Positions 34,891 to 46,948 are shown, numbered from the stretch's first letter. The stretch: 64,000 nucleotides of DNA from Hirsutella rhossiliensis (GCF_020360975.1 NW_025408670.1:4836001-4900000), one strand, 5' to 3'. Numbers and translations are program-made. The notes: generated by a model not told the origin, from the letters alone.

Positions 34891-36437
34891 ACTGGCTCTA
34901 CCCCAAACCAAGCGCGCGCTACTTTGCAATGCGAACAAAGGATGCTGCTGCCTGGATGCGCGTCCGCCTGCAGTGTCCAGTGTCCGCGGCGGCTGCGCAG
35001 CAAGAGGACATGGCAGAGAGGCGAAAGCGCCTGGCCTGTGCGGTCTATTGTGGAGCATGGTCTCCGGAGACGGGATGGGGCGGTGTTGGCCTCGGCCAGA
35101 CTCGTCACTTGACAGGGGACGCGTGGGCGACGTTGGCGTGCAATTGGCAGTGGAGAAGCATCACGGTGGACGACGGGAGGCGGGAGCTGCGAGCCCCGCG
35201 GGGACTGGATGGAGAAGAAAGACTCGGGGTGGGGAGGAAATCCGGGTGCGCGTGTATCAACCGAGACCGTGTACGTTGGGCTGGCGGAGAAGGGGGGAGT
35301 AAGTCGCTGAAGATTGCCTGGCTGGGTGAAGCTGCAGAGGGGTGCCAACTTCAGGCAGTTGGGTCTCTTTGTCGAGGGGGCCGGTGCTGGGTACCTTATC
35401 ACCACTGCATACGCTTTGACGAGATAGCTGCCACTACTTTTGAACCCCAATCTTTCAACTAAGCAGTTATTTCCTTTTGAGATGAAGAAATGCACAGTAG
35501 GAGAGCGGGAGCTTTCATGGCTACGGACGCAGTACACGGTGTAAACAGCAGATGCCCGCGCCACGACCCGACTCGGAGGCAAGCAGCCTGGACGACATGG
35601 CGCACGTCCGCAAGCAACTCACGCGGGGGGGGGGGATGACGAGACGCCTAGAGCAGTGCCTTTTAGGGCTGGGGCGTGGCATCCGAGAGGCGTACTGGTT
35701 AGGAGGCCATGCGCGTATGCGCGCCGACGGCCGGGGGGATGAGCAGGACGTTTGACGGTTGAGTGATGATGCGCGCGGACGCAGGATGGGCGCCACGCGG
35801 TAATGGCCTTGCTGTTTGCGATGCGCATGTGGGCGAGCAAAGGGGTTTGATGCGTGTCCAACGCTCGCTGGCAACGTGGGTGGATGTTCTCGCCAACCGA
35901 CCCGTCCCCCGTGGGCCCCGGCGGAGACGGGCGATGCTCTTGGTCCCCCTCTCCAAGAAAAAGGGGGGGGAGGGGGTTGTTGGGGCCGTTTGTACCCAAG
36001 CGCAGCAGCAACAGCAGACCAACGTGCTGGCGCCGTTGAAGACACCCCTCCTTCCGCTGGCGGTGTCTCGGCCGGTTCGAGACTGGACTCGGGGGAGGTT
36101 GTTTGTCACGGCGATGCCGCGGCCCTGGGCCCCCCGCGTCTGTCTTGAGAGCGAGAACGCCTCATCGAGACGGAGACGCATGACACGAGCCGGGCCGTAC
36201 GTCAAGCGGCAGTGATGGCAGCGCCGGGCGCGCAGTCGGCGGCCAGAGGCGTCCCGGCCATGCCTCAGCCTTTGCTGAGCAGGTGATTTCTCGTGGCTGC
36301 GGGCTTCCAAGGCACAGACCTGGCCCGGTTGAAGCTCATTTATCTGCCGTCGTTGCCCAGGCGCGCGTTTGGAGCTGCACTCGGCGGCGGGCTGCTGGAA
36401 AGGGCCCGTGGGCGTCGAGGGCCCCTGGTCAGGGGAG

Positions 36438-36459
36438 AGGAGGAGGAGGAGGAGGAGGA
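36438..36459. repeat. AGG microsatellite
   Basis: Seven successive agg trinucleotides in a purine-rich block downstream of SLA2. Confidence 0.85.
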
Positions 36460-39400
36460 AGTGAAGGCTCTCGGAGGGGCCGGCAGTAAATGAGAGACGG
36501 TCTGGGCGGCATAGATGTGCCTTGATTTGAACGACGATTCATATTGGATTCTGTCTCCGTGCAGTACGTTTGCCAGCCGAGTTCCCATGCGTTCTATCAA
36601 TCTTGTCGGCGGACGTTTGCCCGGGCCATCGGACTATCTGACCACACACGCCCCGGGTACGGAGAATTAGGTACGTATTACTAGGCCAGGGCGGAACACT
36701 ATCTAATTACCTACAGTAGGTACTGTACCTAGGCTCTGTGCCGTAGTGGGGGCAAGCACCAATCCTTGTCTGCTCCCCGGAGCAACCCACTTAATTACTG
36801 TGCTCCATAATTCGTACTGTAAAGCGTTTAAGCTATCGTCTCCCCGTCCACAGTGCCGGAACGATTCTGGTGTGCACGCAACAAACCTGGCCCTTTTTGC
36901 CCGTCCCTTTCCCCGGACAGTGCTGATTGCGGAGCCTGGCTGGCCCTCAGCCACCCCTTTTCAAGCTACAACACCTGCTCGAGGCAAATTGGGGAAACTC
37001 TTGGCGTGTTGCTCAGGGAAGGGGAGAGACAGAGAAGGGCAGGGAAAGACGGTTGCTTGTTGCTCCTTGTGCGAAGGGTAGGTAAGTCATGTCTAGTTTT
37101 GCTTGTGTTGGTGCTGGTGTCGTCTCCCGTGAGCGGCTCAAAGGACCGCTGCAAGCAACGCCAAGCAGGCGCATGTACTTCATACATCTAGCAGCCATGC
37201 ACGGCCGGTAGAAACTACCTTAAGCATGCATGCTGCGTAATTGATAATTACTGTACATGTGTACGGAGGTGCTAGAGACGGCAGGGCCAGGTACAGTAAC
37301 TATACATAGTAGACAAGGGGAGGCGCTTTCAGAGAAGAGGTGGTGGGCGGCTCTGTGGCGCACACATCTCATGCAGGTCTTGCTGCTCTTGAGGCGGGCG
37401 AAGGCCCCGGGCTTGTTTGCCGGTTTGCTTCGTGCATATGTGTGTGCATACGCTTATGAGGCGTGGAGAGTCGACTTGGCTTCCTTGACAGCATCGCTCA
37501 TGAGGCCCGCTTGCTTGCCTTTCTTGGCTCTGCCAGGGCCAGCTCATACAAAACATATCGACTTATCCAGGGTAGGTTCTAATACTTGCAAGGGACGAAA
37601 AACGCTGCTTTTCGCATTGGAAATGGCGAGAAACAACAGACACGCGCACCACGACATATGCAGGGCGGCCGTGCCACCCCGGGCCGCTTTCCCCCTGATG
37701 CCTCTCAGCCAGCGAGCCAGTCAACCGCCGACCCAACACGTAGTGAACTGAATTTAGATTGGAAAGGATTGGGGTCCGGACTGTACAGTAGGTGGGCTTG
37801 TTGGGGCCGATGCTGTTGGGGGACAGCCTTGGTGGTGAGGGTGAGAGGTGCACGAGTGACGAGACAAGCGACGCGCAGAGCAGAGGACATACATTGTGCC
37901 GTCCCGATGTGCTTGCTGGCCTGCAAACAGGTGCCATGGCTTGCGAGTTGGCTGGCTGAGCTTGGCCTCCCCCGGCTCGCGCCACGCAGTTCTCGTCATC
38001 ACAGGCACGAGGCGGCGGTGCAACCAAGAAGGCCGGTCTGCTTGGGACCCCCCAATGTTTTGCCCGATAAACGCACAGACTGGCGCCGAACATGACGACG
38101 GCGATGGCAGGGCCAAGTCAGGTCTGGGAGCAGAGAGGATCACGAGACACAAAGGCGCTTGATTCCTGTTGGCCGCCGTACGAGGCGCCAACTCCCAAGT
38201 TAGCGTATGTGCTATGTAGCAAAGAAACGGCCTCAAGGCTAGTACTGCAGGTCGAAAGAAGAAGGGAAAAAGACGGAGGGCGGGAACGGCGGCGCTGGGG
38301 TCGGACGGCGAGGAGAGCAAGGCGTGCTGGCCGAGGACGAAGAGGAGGGTCCGTAGAGGAGCGGGAGATGTCTTTAGCGAGACCTGGGTTTCGGGCGGGC
38401 AGGCAGCGGGGGCGACGAAGGATTGTGCCCTGGACTGTGGAGAAAGTTTGTGGCTCCAAAGACAACAAACAGGTGGATGAAAAGAAGGAGGGGATGAGGG
38501 GGAAAGAAAAGAAACCAAAGGTGTGTCGGAGCGTGCCGAGACGACGTGACTTGATTGGCTCGGGCCGGATCCGCCCTTGCTTTTTCCCGCACGTCCGGTC
38601 TCTTTATCGCGGCAGGTCGATCCGAGGCCGATTAGGGGGTGCGAGGGAGCTCTCGACATGGGCAACTGCACTGCTGGCCACCAGGTACTGTGAGTACATG
38701 CAACACCTGCCCCCTCCATGATTCCAGCGGCAGCGTTCTGGAAAGATGCGGGGAAGCATGCGCGTCCGTTATCGGAAGAGCTCAGAAGTGACATGGAACT
38801 TGAACAGTCACAAGAGAAGCCCTGCAACCAGACGCCGACGAAGCTCGGGGCGGCAAGGAATGCAGAGGCCGAGTATAGTAGACGTCCATCGAGAACCGTG
38901 ATAAGCCGAACAACACCCATCGCCTTGACGGGCTAGAGGCAAGCAAGCAACAGCCACCTACCTAGCCTTGCGCCATCCCGGGACACGGTATTGCCTCTGG
39001 CGATGGACGGACTATCTTTGGACCTGGACCCTGTTGGGTGGGTGCAGGGTGCCAGGATCGGCATGTACCGGGCTCGGTAGCCATGCAGAACAGGGTTAGT
39101 GATGGTCATGGTACCGGACATGGTGGGACCCAGATGTGGAGGAACAAGAAAGAAGAAAATAGCCCAGGCGTCGGTTGCTTGCTGCCTGCTGCGCTCAGAC
39201 GGCGTTGGCAAGGGGTGCCTGTCTCCATACCGACGATTTTCGCAGGGTTACCCGCTGTGTTTGGGTTGATGGAGCACGAGGGGGTTTACTTATTGATGAC
39301 GGCATTGGAGCAGCCCGCCCTGGTTGAGCCAGGGAGAAATCCGCCAAAAGTCGACAAGAGGGCACCTGATGGAAAAATCGGGGCCAAGGGGCGTGAATCA

Positions 39401-40129
39401 ATGAATGGAGGCATCGTGTCTCGGGTACTCACTCGTACGTTTCGTTGTCCACGCGGCATCAAAGAATGGGGGAAAGATAGAATACGTATCCCCAACCTCG
39501 ATGCTTACTGAGAAGAGCGCATGACCCAAGGCCGTATGCAGTCTTGTTTTCTTCTTTCCCTGCCTCGAATGTGCAGTAGCATACCGTCTGGTTTGCGAGC
39601 CTATCGCGATGCCTATTGTCGATGGGGGACGTGCACCGCATTGTGCCCCATGATTGCGTATCCGGCCAGTCGATTTCGTCCCAAGCAGCTTGCGTCGACG
39701 ACGACGAGGCCGTGGCCGCGGGCTCGACGTGCGGGGCGGCGGGGGAGAACAGCCACCAACGCCTGGCGGTGCACGGCGAAACGCCCGGACGAGTGCGGGG
39801 CCACCGCTAGTCCGGTTGGCCGGTGTCGACGGAGCGGCAACAAGGACAAGCGGAGGTGAACAGTGGGAGCGTGTCCTCTTCTCCGTCTTCGTGAGCGGTT
39901 GCTTGGAGTCGAGGGCTTCGAGACGCAGACACCGCAACGGGAGCCATAGGCCGGCGCGCACAGAGGACACGGGGTAAGGCTGTGGTGATGTCAGTCCCTG
40001 CTTGTAACAAGGCAAAGGGCAGCGGTGGTGTGCATGTGCATACGTGCGCTTCGGTTTGGTTGGCGCGTCTTGTCCTGGCCTTGGCCACAGGCTCCGAGAT
40101 GCGCTGTTGGTTGGCGGTATTAGCGCGCG

Positions 40130-40205
40130 CGAGAGAGAGCAAAAGAGTCTGGAGAGAGAGGGGGTGAGAGAGGGGGAGAGCAGAGAGAGGGGATAGAGAG
40201 AGTGC
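40130..40205. repeat. GA-rich purine tract
   Basis: About 75 bp almost purely of A and G, mostly GA dinucleotides, interrupted by a few pyrimidines. A second shorter GA/GT tract lies at 40903-40935. Confidence 0.85.
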
Positions 40206-41946
40206 AGTTGGCAAGTATACAAAGTATACACGCGAGGTACTTGCAAGCCAGCAGGTACTTGCCCCCAACCCCACCAGCTCGGCTCCGGCTCCCCTCATCG
40301 CTCTCGCGCCCACCGTGGCCGCCGCTGTGCCGAGAGCAAGGCACCGAGCTCTTGCCGAGGCTCAGGACCCTGTGCCCATGTACCGACTGCAGCCGCGGTA
40401 CATGCCACTCTGCCGGCTACCAAAACAAGCAAGAGCCTTCTTGTTAGCGCCCTGATCGACCGCCAACTGACAAGCCGGCATTAGCGCGCCCCGCAGCCAG
40501 ACCCAATCCCTGTTTTGAGCCCCAGCCAATGACGGTACTTGAGAGGTCCCTCTCTTTCGTCCGGCTCTCCAGCTCGACTTCAACTCTTCCTCCTTTTCCC
40601 CCACTCGCCGCGTCTCGTCATCTCGTCGAGTTCAACCGCCCACTGTGCATCGTCCTCCCTCTGTGGATCCAGCTTTCTCTCCTCCTCGCCCTGCTTTGTT
40701 CGTCTTGCCAATCGCCCCACCATTTAATATGTCATCGACTCATCATCATCACCCCAGTCTTCCCTTCTCCTCGGCGCTCTCGGAGTGAATGCAGGATTTG
40801 CGCCCTCGCACGTCGCCCGAGTGCACCCCAGCGAATGAAACCTTGAGGAACGAGGCAAACCGACCGTCCATTGTTCCTCATGTCAATAAGTCGCCGCAAT
40901 AGGGAGAGAGAGTGTGTGTGAGAGAGAGAGTGAGGCCGCTTGGCCACGAGTCTGCTCACCGCCCGCCCGTCACCTCGTCAACCCCAGCCTCAACCGTTCC
41001 CAGCCTCTTTTGATGTCCTCGTGATCTGAGTGCATGATGTATGGGAAGCTCGTTGCCGTAGTGAAAATGCAGGCAGAAAAGAAATAAAAAGCATGAGGTT
41101 GGAGCCGATGCCGAGCAACGCGCCGCAAACACCTGGCAAGAGGCAGAACACAGCTACCGGCCGACGTACAGTATGCTCTCTCACAGCTGGATTTCCGTAC
41201 CGTACGTGCTGTCTGGCTACACATCCGCACAGCTACCTAGGTAGTAGGCTGCACGTGCAGCAGGCGGGTTCCGGCCAACAACCACTCATAGCATAGCCAA
41301 CCGGGAATTCTCCCCTTACGCGTCCAATTCCAGACTTGTACACGGAAGAAGATTAAAAAAAGAGGAGAGCAACACCCAGAGCAGGGGTAGAGGCGGAGCC
41401 AACTCTCCAGGCAGTGGGAAAGCGAACCCTCGCAGAGGCCACCCCCGGGCATTGTCATGTCGACTCGAAGAGCCCCATTTATTTGCCCTCTCGCCTCCCG
41501 CCCTATCTCTTCCTCTCCTGCTTTGGTCATTTTTTTTCTCACTCCCAACCGCCCAGGGGAAGGAGGTTTACTGGGGGCAAGAGCCGAGTCACTTTCCCCG
41601 ATCGATACCTTCTAGATTCCATCTTGGTTGCCCTCCCCATTAAAGCTCGAGCCCCGTTGTGCCCTTTATTCGTAGCCAGAACTTCAATTTAACTTCCCGT
41701 GTCCTATACTGGCGAACGTTGGATCTTAAAACGAGCCTAGAGCTAAAGCCATTGCAAAGTTGAATCCTTGATAAAAAAAACATGCCTTCTACCGTGCCTT
41801 GAATGATTTCCTGAATCGTGCCTTGAATGGTACCTCCCTTTTTGTAGGTCCTGGATTGTGTAAAGCAAAATTGTCGCTCTGCTGTCTGATTGGAAGTCAT
41901 CTACACGATGACAAGAATTGAGATCGTTTCCGCTGAATCTTCGCCT

Positions 41947-43164
41947 CTAGAACGCGAAATGAAAGTCTTCCAGCGGGTTGTGTGGAGGACTTGGAGGAAG
42001 ATGAGCAGCTGGGTACCGTTAGTTTAATCATCTGTGAATGGGAAATCTCACTCACTTCTTTCGCCCTCTGACTGAGATTGACCAAGGATCTTATCAAGAT
42101 CAAAAGGACTGTCGATGTCGAAAGTTTCATTCTCGGGGATATTGTCAAATCTCATCACGGGTTCATTCGAACCGTCGATGTCCATCCCTGCGTAACTGAC
42201 CGAGTAGTCATAAAAGGAACGCGGATCCTGATATTCGCGTTGCATGGACAAGTGCGTAATGGAATCGACATTCTCCACGTTGTACGACTTGACGCCAAAA
42301 TGTCGGATTGTGTTTTCGTTGTAGCAATCGCCAAGGATATCTTTTGACGCTTGAATCGGATCACTTCTGATCATGTCGATGAAACCCATTTTCTCCTTCG
42401 TGTAGGAAACAGGAAGGGCATATTTGGCGGCGCGCGTAGCCATGATCCCGCTGTGGCTGGATCCCATCCTCTCCACAAGATCGACGCCCTGATCGGGGAA
42501 GTACCCAACTTCGACGAGAGTGGACAAGAGTTCGATTTCGGTGCTGGGGTATTCCGATGACAGCGAGCTCGATTGGTCCAGAGTTGCAGACGATTCGTCC
42601 TGGACCAGCTTCTTGGATCCTGCGTCGTCCTCTTGAATAAACCACCCGAGCGCGTTCAGATACGCAGCGGGCTCAATGATGCTCATGATAGGGCAGGCAA
42701 GGCTCAGAAAATATGCCAGAGAAACCTTGTCCTTGCCGATTTGGTCTCTCACAAAGGAGTACACCTTCGCAACCAAAGCCCACTTGTTTCTGAATGGGTC
42801 TTTGTGCCACAAGGTGGTGAGAAACCCAGAAGCCGTCTTCTGTTGCACGTCGGGAAACAGCTTCAAGTAGTAACCTAGCAATGCTGTGTCAGCCATTTCA
42901 ATATGCATGAAAAGAATTGAACATACTCCGAAATGCCATGAAGGCATTGAGAGGGCGCTTCGCTCGATCACAAGACACATCTTTTGTCTGCCCAGTGGCG
43001 CGAGGTGCTGCTGCGGTGGCCACGGGTGTAAGAACGTCGGCCTCCGTCGTCGATTCGTAGTATCGGGACGCAAGCTGAAAGATTGCGTCGTCCGATAGAA
43101 AGTTCAAAAGAATGTCGCTCCGGACAAAGGACAGATGATGCAAAACCTCAGCTCTAGTCGTCAT
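41947..43164 (-). CDS. MAT1-1-1: MAT1-1-1 alpha-box mating-type protein
   Basis: Master transcription factor of the MAT1-1 mating type, with an alpha-box DNA-binding domain. Exon 1 is 43164-42927 and exon 2 is 42874-42056. They are joined by a 52-nt intron that interrupts the alpha box at the conserved serine codon: AKRPLNAFMAFR, S, YYLKLFPDVQQK. Further alpha-box sequence follows (SGFLTTLWHKDPFRNKWALV). A small third exon, 42008-41947, is proposed after a 47-nt intron with a CTAAC branch site and gives 372 residues ending EDFHFAF. If that intron is not used, translation stops after GERSE at 42048. Acidic and Ser-rich regions fill the C-terminal half. Start and intron 1 are firm; the third exon is likely. 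Confidence 0.9.
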
Positions 43165-43703
43165 TTTGTTTCGATGGCCAGCTGCCGAGATGTGAAGTGT
43201 GTGAAGTCAAAGATGTTAGTTCCAGAAAGGCGAGAGGAACACGAGGAGGTAGGTACCTAGTTAGGGGGGTGGTTGGATGGGGGGTGGATGTTCTGGTGAA
43301 AGGGGGTAGAGGTTCAGGGAGGTAGTGTAGGTACGAAGTATACAGTACCTCAGGTACCTACGAATATTTACAGGTACTAGTAGGTAGTAACGGTAGATGG
43401 TTGGCAGGGCGGAAACGTACCGACTGGGGTGCCCTGTGGCTGGGGCCCGGCGAGCTGCGAGCAGTTGGCCAAACAGCTCAAAACAAATTCGTGCATGTTT
43501 TTCTTTGAGCAGGTAGCAGCCTACCTATCTCGTAAATAAGATACCAGACATCTGATATCTAGTAGCTTCAGAAACGACGTGAAAAGCAGCAGTAAATTGC
43601 GTGAAAAATAATCCCCGGGGAAGGAGACCTCAGCTTTTATTGTAAACCATGCAATGTAGTATATTAAACATAAGGATCGCAGAAACCAGTTCTCGTCCAT
43701 TTC
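43165..43703. other. intergenic between MAT1-1-1 and MAT1-1-2
   Basis: Upstream region of MAT1-1-1, about 540 bp. It holds a cluster of GGTACCTA-like motifs (gaggtaggtacctagttagg at 43245-43264, acctcaggtacctacg near 43347, aggtactagtaggtag near 43372). Confidence 0.5.
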
Positions 43704-45214
43704 TTAGCGTTCAAATGTCATGATGTGGAAGTCTGGGTCTACCTCATCCGGCTCATCCTGGAATCTCCAAGCTCTGACCAAAGTATTCATGAAAGGAAAG
43801 GTCAAGTGACCGCGCATGTCGCTGATTGGCTTTTTGACCTTTTGGTATATACGAATTAGCTCTGAATCTCGAAGGTGAAGCGTGAGAAAATCATACCATG
43901 GGCAGCTTGTACAAGAAATCCTGCACTGGTTCTTCGGTATACGAAGCGTTCTGTAGTTCATTTTCATCAGCAGAATCGCCTGAAGCAGTGAAGATTATTA
44001 CTTACGTCCTCAGACAAATCTATCGCGGGATAACGTCGACCAGTTGCCTCGGACAGTGAATGAAACTGTCGAATTTGAGATTCGCGGTGAAGCACTCGTC
44101 GCTGACGTCCAGTCTAAAGTTTATTGTTAATGGTTTGACCAAACTGTACGACATAGGAGATGGCCTGCTTACCTGATCCATACGAGACCGGAGCTGAAAG
44201 TAATACTCCTCGAAAGTACTTGCCAGAGTGCTCAACGAACCAGGTACCGTTATGCGAAAGTCTGAGCTCTGCGACGGTAGTTCTGGAAATATCGGCTGGC
44301 TGTGATTACGCAAAAACTTGTTCCACGAGGATCCAGGAACGTTTCTGAGTGGGTGCCATGGTGGTGGAGAGTGCCAGGAAGAACGCCCAATCCTGGTAAT
44401 AAGGTCCATTCCATCGCTGGAGAGTCTCACTTCGTCAAGTGTTGCTCCAAACTCAGACCCTGGTGCTGGGGCATTCAACCAAGTGCAGTTCTCGCGCATA
44501 AGTGACCAGGTAGACCTCAGGAAAGTTTTGATCGTTTCATCGGGCCGTGTCAACTCCAAGAGATGAGTCCATGTCTCCTCCAGCATTTGCGGAGAGATCA
44601 GAAAAACCGCGTAAAGAAGTGTAGCGACGGATCTTGCAACGAGAGAGCCGGTCTTGAGAAGTGGATGAGCTTCAGAATCGCAAGGTTCGAAGGTCATCAA
44701 TATGGCCACGATTCCAAGATTTGCCGAGGCGTGTTGTTGCGCCGCGAATCTTCGACTCCACGGGTCAAATTCTTCCCCATTTCCGTCGAACTCTCGCGGG
44801 GCTTCTGGGTTAAACCCTTGGAGAGGATCTCGGGAAATGGCAGGGATGGCACTCGAGTACCACATGGCCAAAGCCCCTTGAACAATACATATGGCATCGC
44901 TCTGGTGATGATAGCCGATAGCATGAAGACGTTGGAGGATTTCGTTGCTGTCGTCCAGATTCTCCAAAAGGAATCGAGTTATTTCTAAGCTCTCGGATAT
45001 CACGTCTATAGTGAGGAGTTTCATTAGCGGATGATCAAATAGAGCAAAAGCGAAAACACTTACCTTCAACGCTTGGAGGATGAAATGTTTCCTCTTCGTG
45101 TTTGTCGAGATATAGGTTCAAAGACCTTGTGCGGATGTCTTGTATGGCATCTCGAGGCGCCGAAACAACGTCTGATTGTTTCCAAAAGGGCTCAAAGGAG
45201 CAAATACTCTCCAT
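43704..45214 (-). CDS. MAT1-1-2: MAT1-1-2 mating-type protein
   Basis: Second gene of the MAT1-1 idiomorph. The family is required for fruiting-body development in several Sordariomycetes, and its molecular role is unclear. Exons 45214-45064, 45005-44173, 44113-44006, 43950-43897 and 43838-43704, all in phase, give 426 residues. The conserved central block is visible (RIGRSSWHSPPPWHPLRNVPG, then SWNKFLRN). C-terminal exons give TGRQRRVLHRE, NASYTEEPVQDFLYKLPM and DMRGHLTFPFMNTLVRAWRF. Introns are 55-59 nt. The two short 3' exons (108 and 54 nt) and the 135-nt last exon rest on splice signals and phase. Start at 45214 is the first ATG in frame. It is divergent from MAT1-1-3 with only 181 bp between the start codons. 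Confidence 0.87.
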
Positions 45215-45395
45215 ATTGCTCGAACTCCAGCTCAAAAGTAGTTGGGGAGAGATTTCGGCAGGCTCGTTAATCGTAAAAGATTAAAAAATAACCTGTGCCT
45301 CATGGTGGTGCGGTGGTTGTCTGGTGAACAGGGCAAACACCCAAGTGGCTCTATTTTTCTGTTCAGCTGGCACTCATGTGACTGACCGCTTCAAG
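45215..45395. promoter_or_regulatory. bidirectional MAT1-1-2 / MAT1-1-3 promoter
   Basis: 181 bp separate the divergent start codons of the two mating-type genes, so both core promoters must lie here or overlap the first exons. Specific regulatory sites were not identified. Confidence 0.6.
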
Positions 45396-46246
45396 ATGAT
45401 GTCAGATTCTTCACCCTACTTCTTTCCTTGTTTTTCTTTCCAATTTTCTGCAACTCCAGCTATCCGCCAAAATTTCCCGAACACAACCCTACCTTACCTG
45501 GATAAGTTGTACAGGATGAGACCACGAGTGAAGATACCTGGACAAGATGACGTCGCAGACACTCTAGTGACTTTCGTCACGAGTGAGACTCAAGGGAACG
45601 TGCATGTTTTCCTGCCCGATACTATGGAAATGGGGCTCGTGGAAACCATCGCCAACAACTTCAGGTACGTAATTGTGTAACCCAGTGGGCGGATAGGGCT
45701 GACCTCTTCAGTCGCCGTGTACAGCAACCGGTCAAAGTTTTCCACGACGACTGGCGAGAGAAATACCGATTGTGTCCGCTCCCACTCGGTGTCCAGGCCA
45801 ATGATATCACCTACGGTTCTCTCTGTTTCGAGTGTGGTACAGTATCTCCTCACCAGAGCTTCATAACTTACGACTAACTGAGCTCAGACTCGTCCGAGCC
45901 TCTTCCAGAAATGAACTCAAAAGACGACGTCGTGGATGGTAAGACAGGTCACATCCCTCGCCCGCGCAATAAATGGATCCTTTATCGCCAATACCACGCC
46001 GCAATTATCAAGAAGGAGATCGGCCTTATCACTGCTTCGGAGATATGTATGTGTGAAGGAAGTACTTCATCGAAAAGCCTGTACTAACATTCTGTAGCTA
46101 CCATGATTTCGAACATGTGGAGACAAGCGTCTGAAGCCGAGAAGGCAATTTGGCAGCAGAAAGCCGAAGAGGAAGACCGCTTGCACAAAGAGAAGTATCC
46201 TGATTACAAGTACACGACAAAAAAATCTCCTTCGAAGGGAAATTGA
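45396..46246 (+). CDS. MAT1-1-3: MAT1-1-3 HMG-box mating-type protein
   Basis: HMG-box transcription factor of the MAT1-1 idiomorph. Exons 45396-45664, 45712-45836, 45888-46046 and 46098-46246 are joined in phase and give 233 residues. The HMG box spans about residues 152-222: RPRNKWILYRQYHAAI, then ITASEISTMISNMWRQASE, EKAIWQQKAEEEDRLHKEKYPDY. An intron interrupts it at the ILE-SER junction (EI/S), as is common in MAT HMG genes. The N-terminal 130 residues are less conserved. Tandem ATGs at 45396 and 45399 could each start. The stop at 46244-46246 lies just after a run of seven A residues (46219-46225); a different frame continues beyond it into a plausible spliced exon, so the C-terminus may be shortened. 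Confidence 0.85.
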
Positions 46247-46443
46247 AAGCAATCAAGCTTGACTCTGGGTGAGAGACATACTCACTATTATCTATGCGTC
46301 TCAGCCACTAATTATTGAATGTTTGCAGCACTGCGAAGCGATTCTATTCGATGCGCAACAAGAGAAATACCGATCAAATCTGGAAGAAGCGTGATGGGGA
46401 AAGCAAAACGTTATTTTCATGCTGGTTGTGGATCGGGGCCTGA
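46247..46443 (+). other. possible lost or out-of-frame 3' exon of MAT1-1-3
   Basis: Behind the MAT1-1-3 stop, the frame one base away stays open from the A run, reaches a GTGAGA donor at 46269 and an intron ending TTTGCAG at 46328, and continues in matching phase from 46329 to a TGA at 46441-46443. The encoded tail is basic (TAKRFYSMRNKRN). It may be a 3'-UTR intron or a formerly coding exon. Confidence 0.4.
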
Positions 46444-46571
46444 GATTTGAACGGCTTTAAATTTAAGTCTTGAGAAAGCTTTAATCATCAGGCAGTCCGC
46501 AGAACTCAAGTTCAGACGAGAGCATGCTGTCATGCCAGACTCGATGAGCTTAATTAAAATACTTCGAACAC

Positions 46572-46603
46572 CCGTTAAGTTGCCAAGGCAAGGGGCTTAA
46601 CGG
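46572..46603 (-). repeat. Helitron 3'-terminal hairpin
   Basis: Stem of ccgttaag/cttaacgg continued by ttgcc/ggcaa around an AA loop, with a four-G bulge: 13 paired bases in all. It lies just outside the inner copy of the asymmetric inverted repeat. Confidence 0.8.
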
Positions 46604-46609
46604 CTGAAT

Positions 46610-46626
46610 ATCCAGCCCGAAGGGTG
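46610..46626. repeat. Helitron asymmetric inverted repeat, 3'-side copy
   Basis: atccagcccgaagggtg, which matches in inverted orientation the 17 bases at 52457-52473 at 15 positions. Confidence 0.8.
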
Positions 46627-46654
46627 AACATCGTATACCTGTAATTGAACTTTC

Positions 46655-46673
46655 CTAGGGGGGGACCCCCTAG
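46655..46673. repeat. subterminal GC hairpin in the Helitron
   Basis: Arms ctaggggg and ccccctag around gga; it lies in the 3' untranslated part of the Helitron, about 30 bp inside the inverted repeat. Confidence 0.75.
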
Positions 46674-46948
46674 AACCCCCCTCGCCTGCCGCGGGCAACA
46701 TGCTGTTTAAACCGCTTCAACCTGCAGCCTAATAATCTCTCTACTGCTTCCTGACAGGCCCAATCTAACTACATACCGTATATCGAATCTCCCCCTTCCC
46801 GGTAGCTTATAGGAAGACGCCGTTTAGTCAAGGTAGAGTGGTGTATACGGTGGATTGGTCAGCTGTTGAGTCTGACGCCGTTGTTGGTCAGCGAGGCGCA
46901 TCTTCATCCCTGCCTTGTAGTTAGCCGTGAACGCGGTACGTAGGAAAC

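Larger units (their letters stand above)
34891..41946. other. gene-free region between SLA2 and MAT1-1-1
   Basis: About 7 kb without a recognisable gene on either strand. Contents seen: G runs near 35628-35638 and 35964-35975, an AGG repeat near 36438-36459, TAGGTAC/TACCTAG-type motifs at 36670-36735 and 41235-41243, and GA-rich tracts at 40130-40205 and 40903-40935. Open frames here are low-complexity or CT-rich. No transposon protein was identified. Confidence 0.5.

Noticed and set aside
36283..36493. short open frames around the AGG repeat
   Set aside because: Low-complexity translations of a microsatellite.
45324..45395. upstream in-frame extension of MAT1-1-3 from a GTG
   Set aside because: Non-ATG start is unlikely; the first ATGs at 45396/45399 are used instead.
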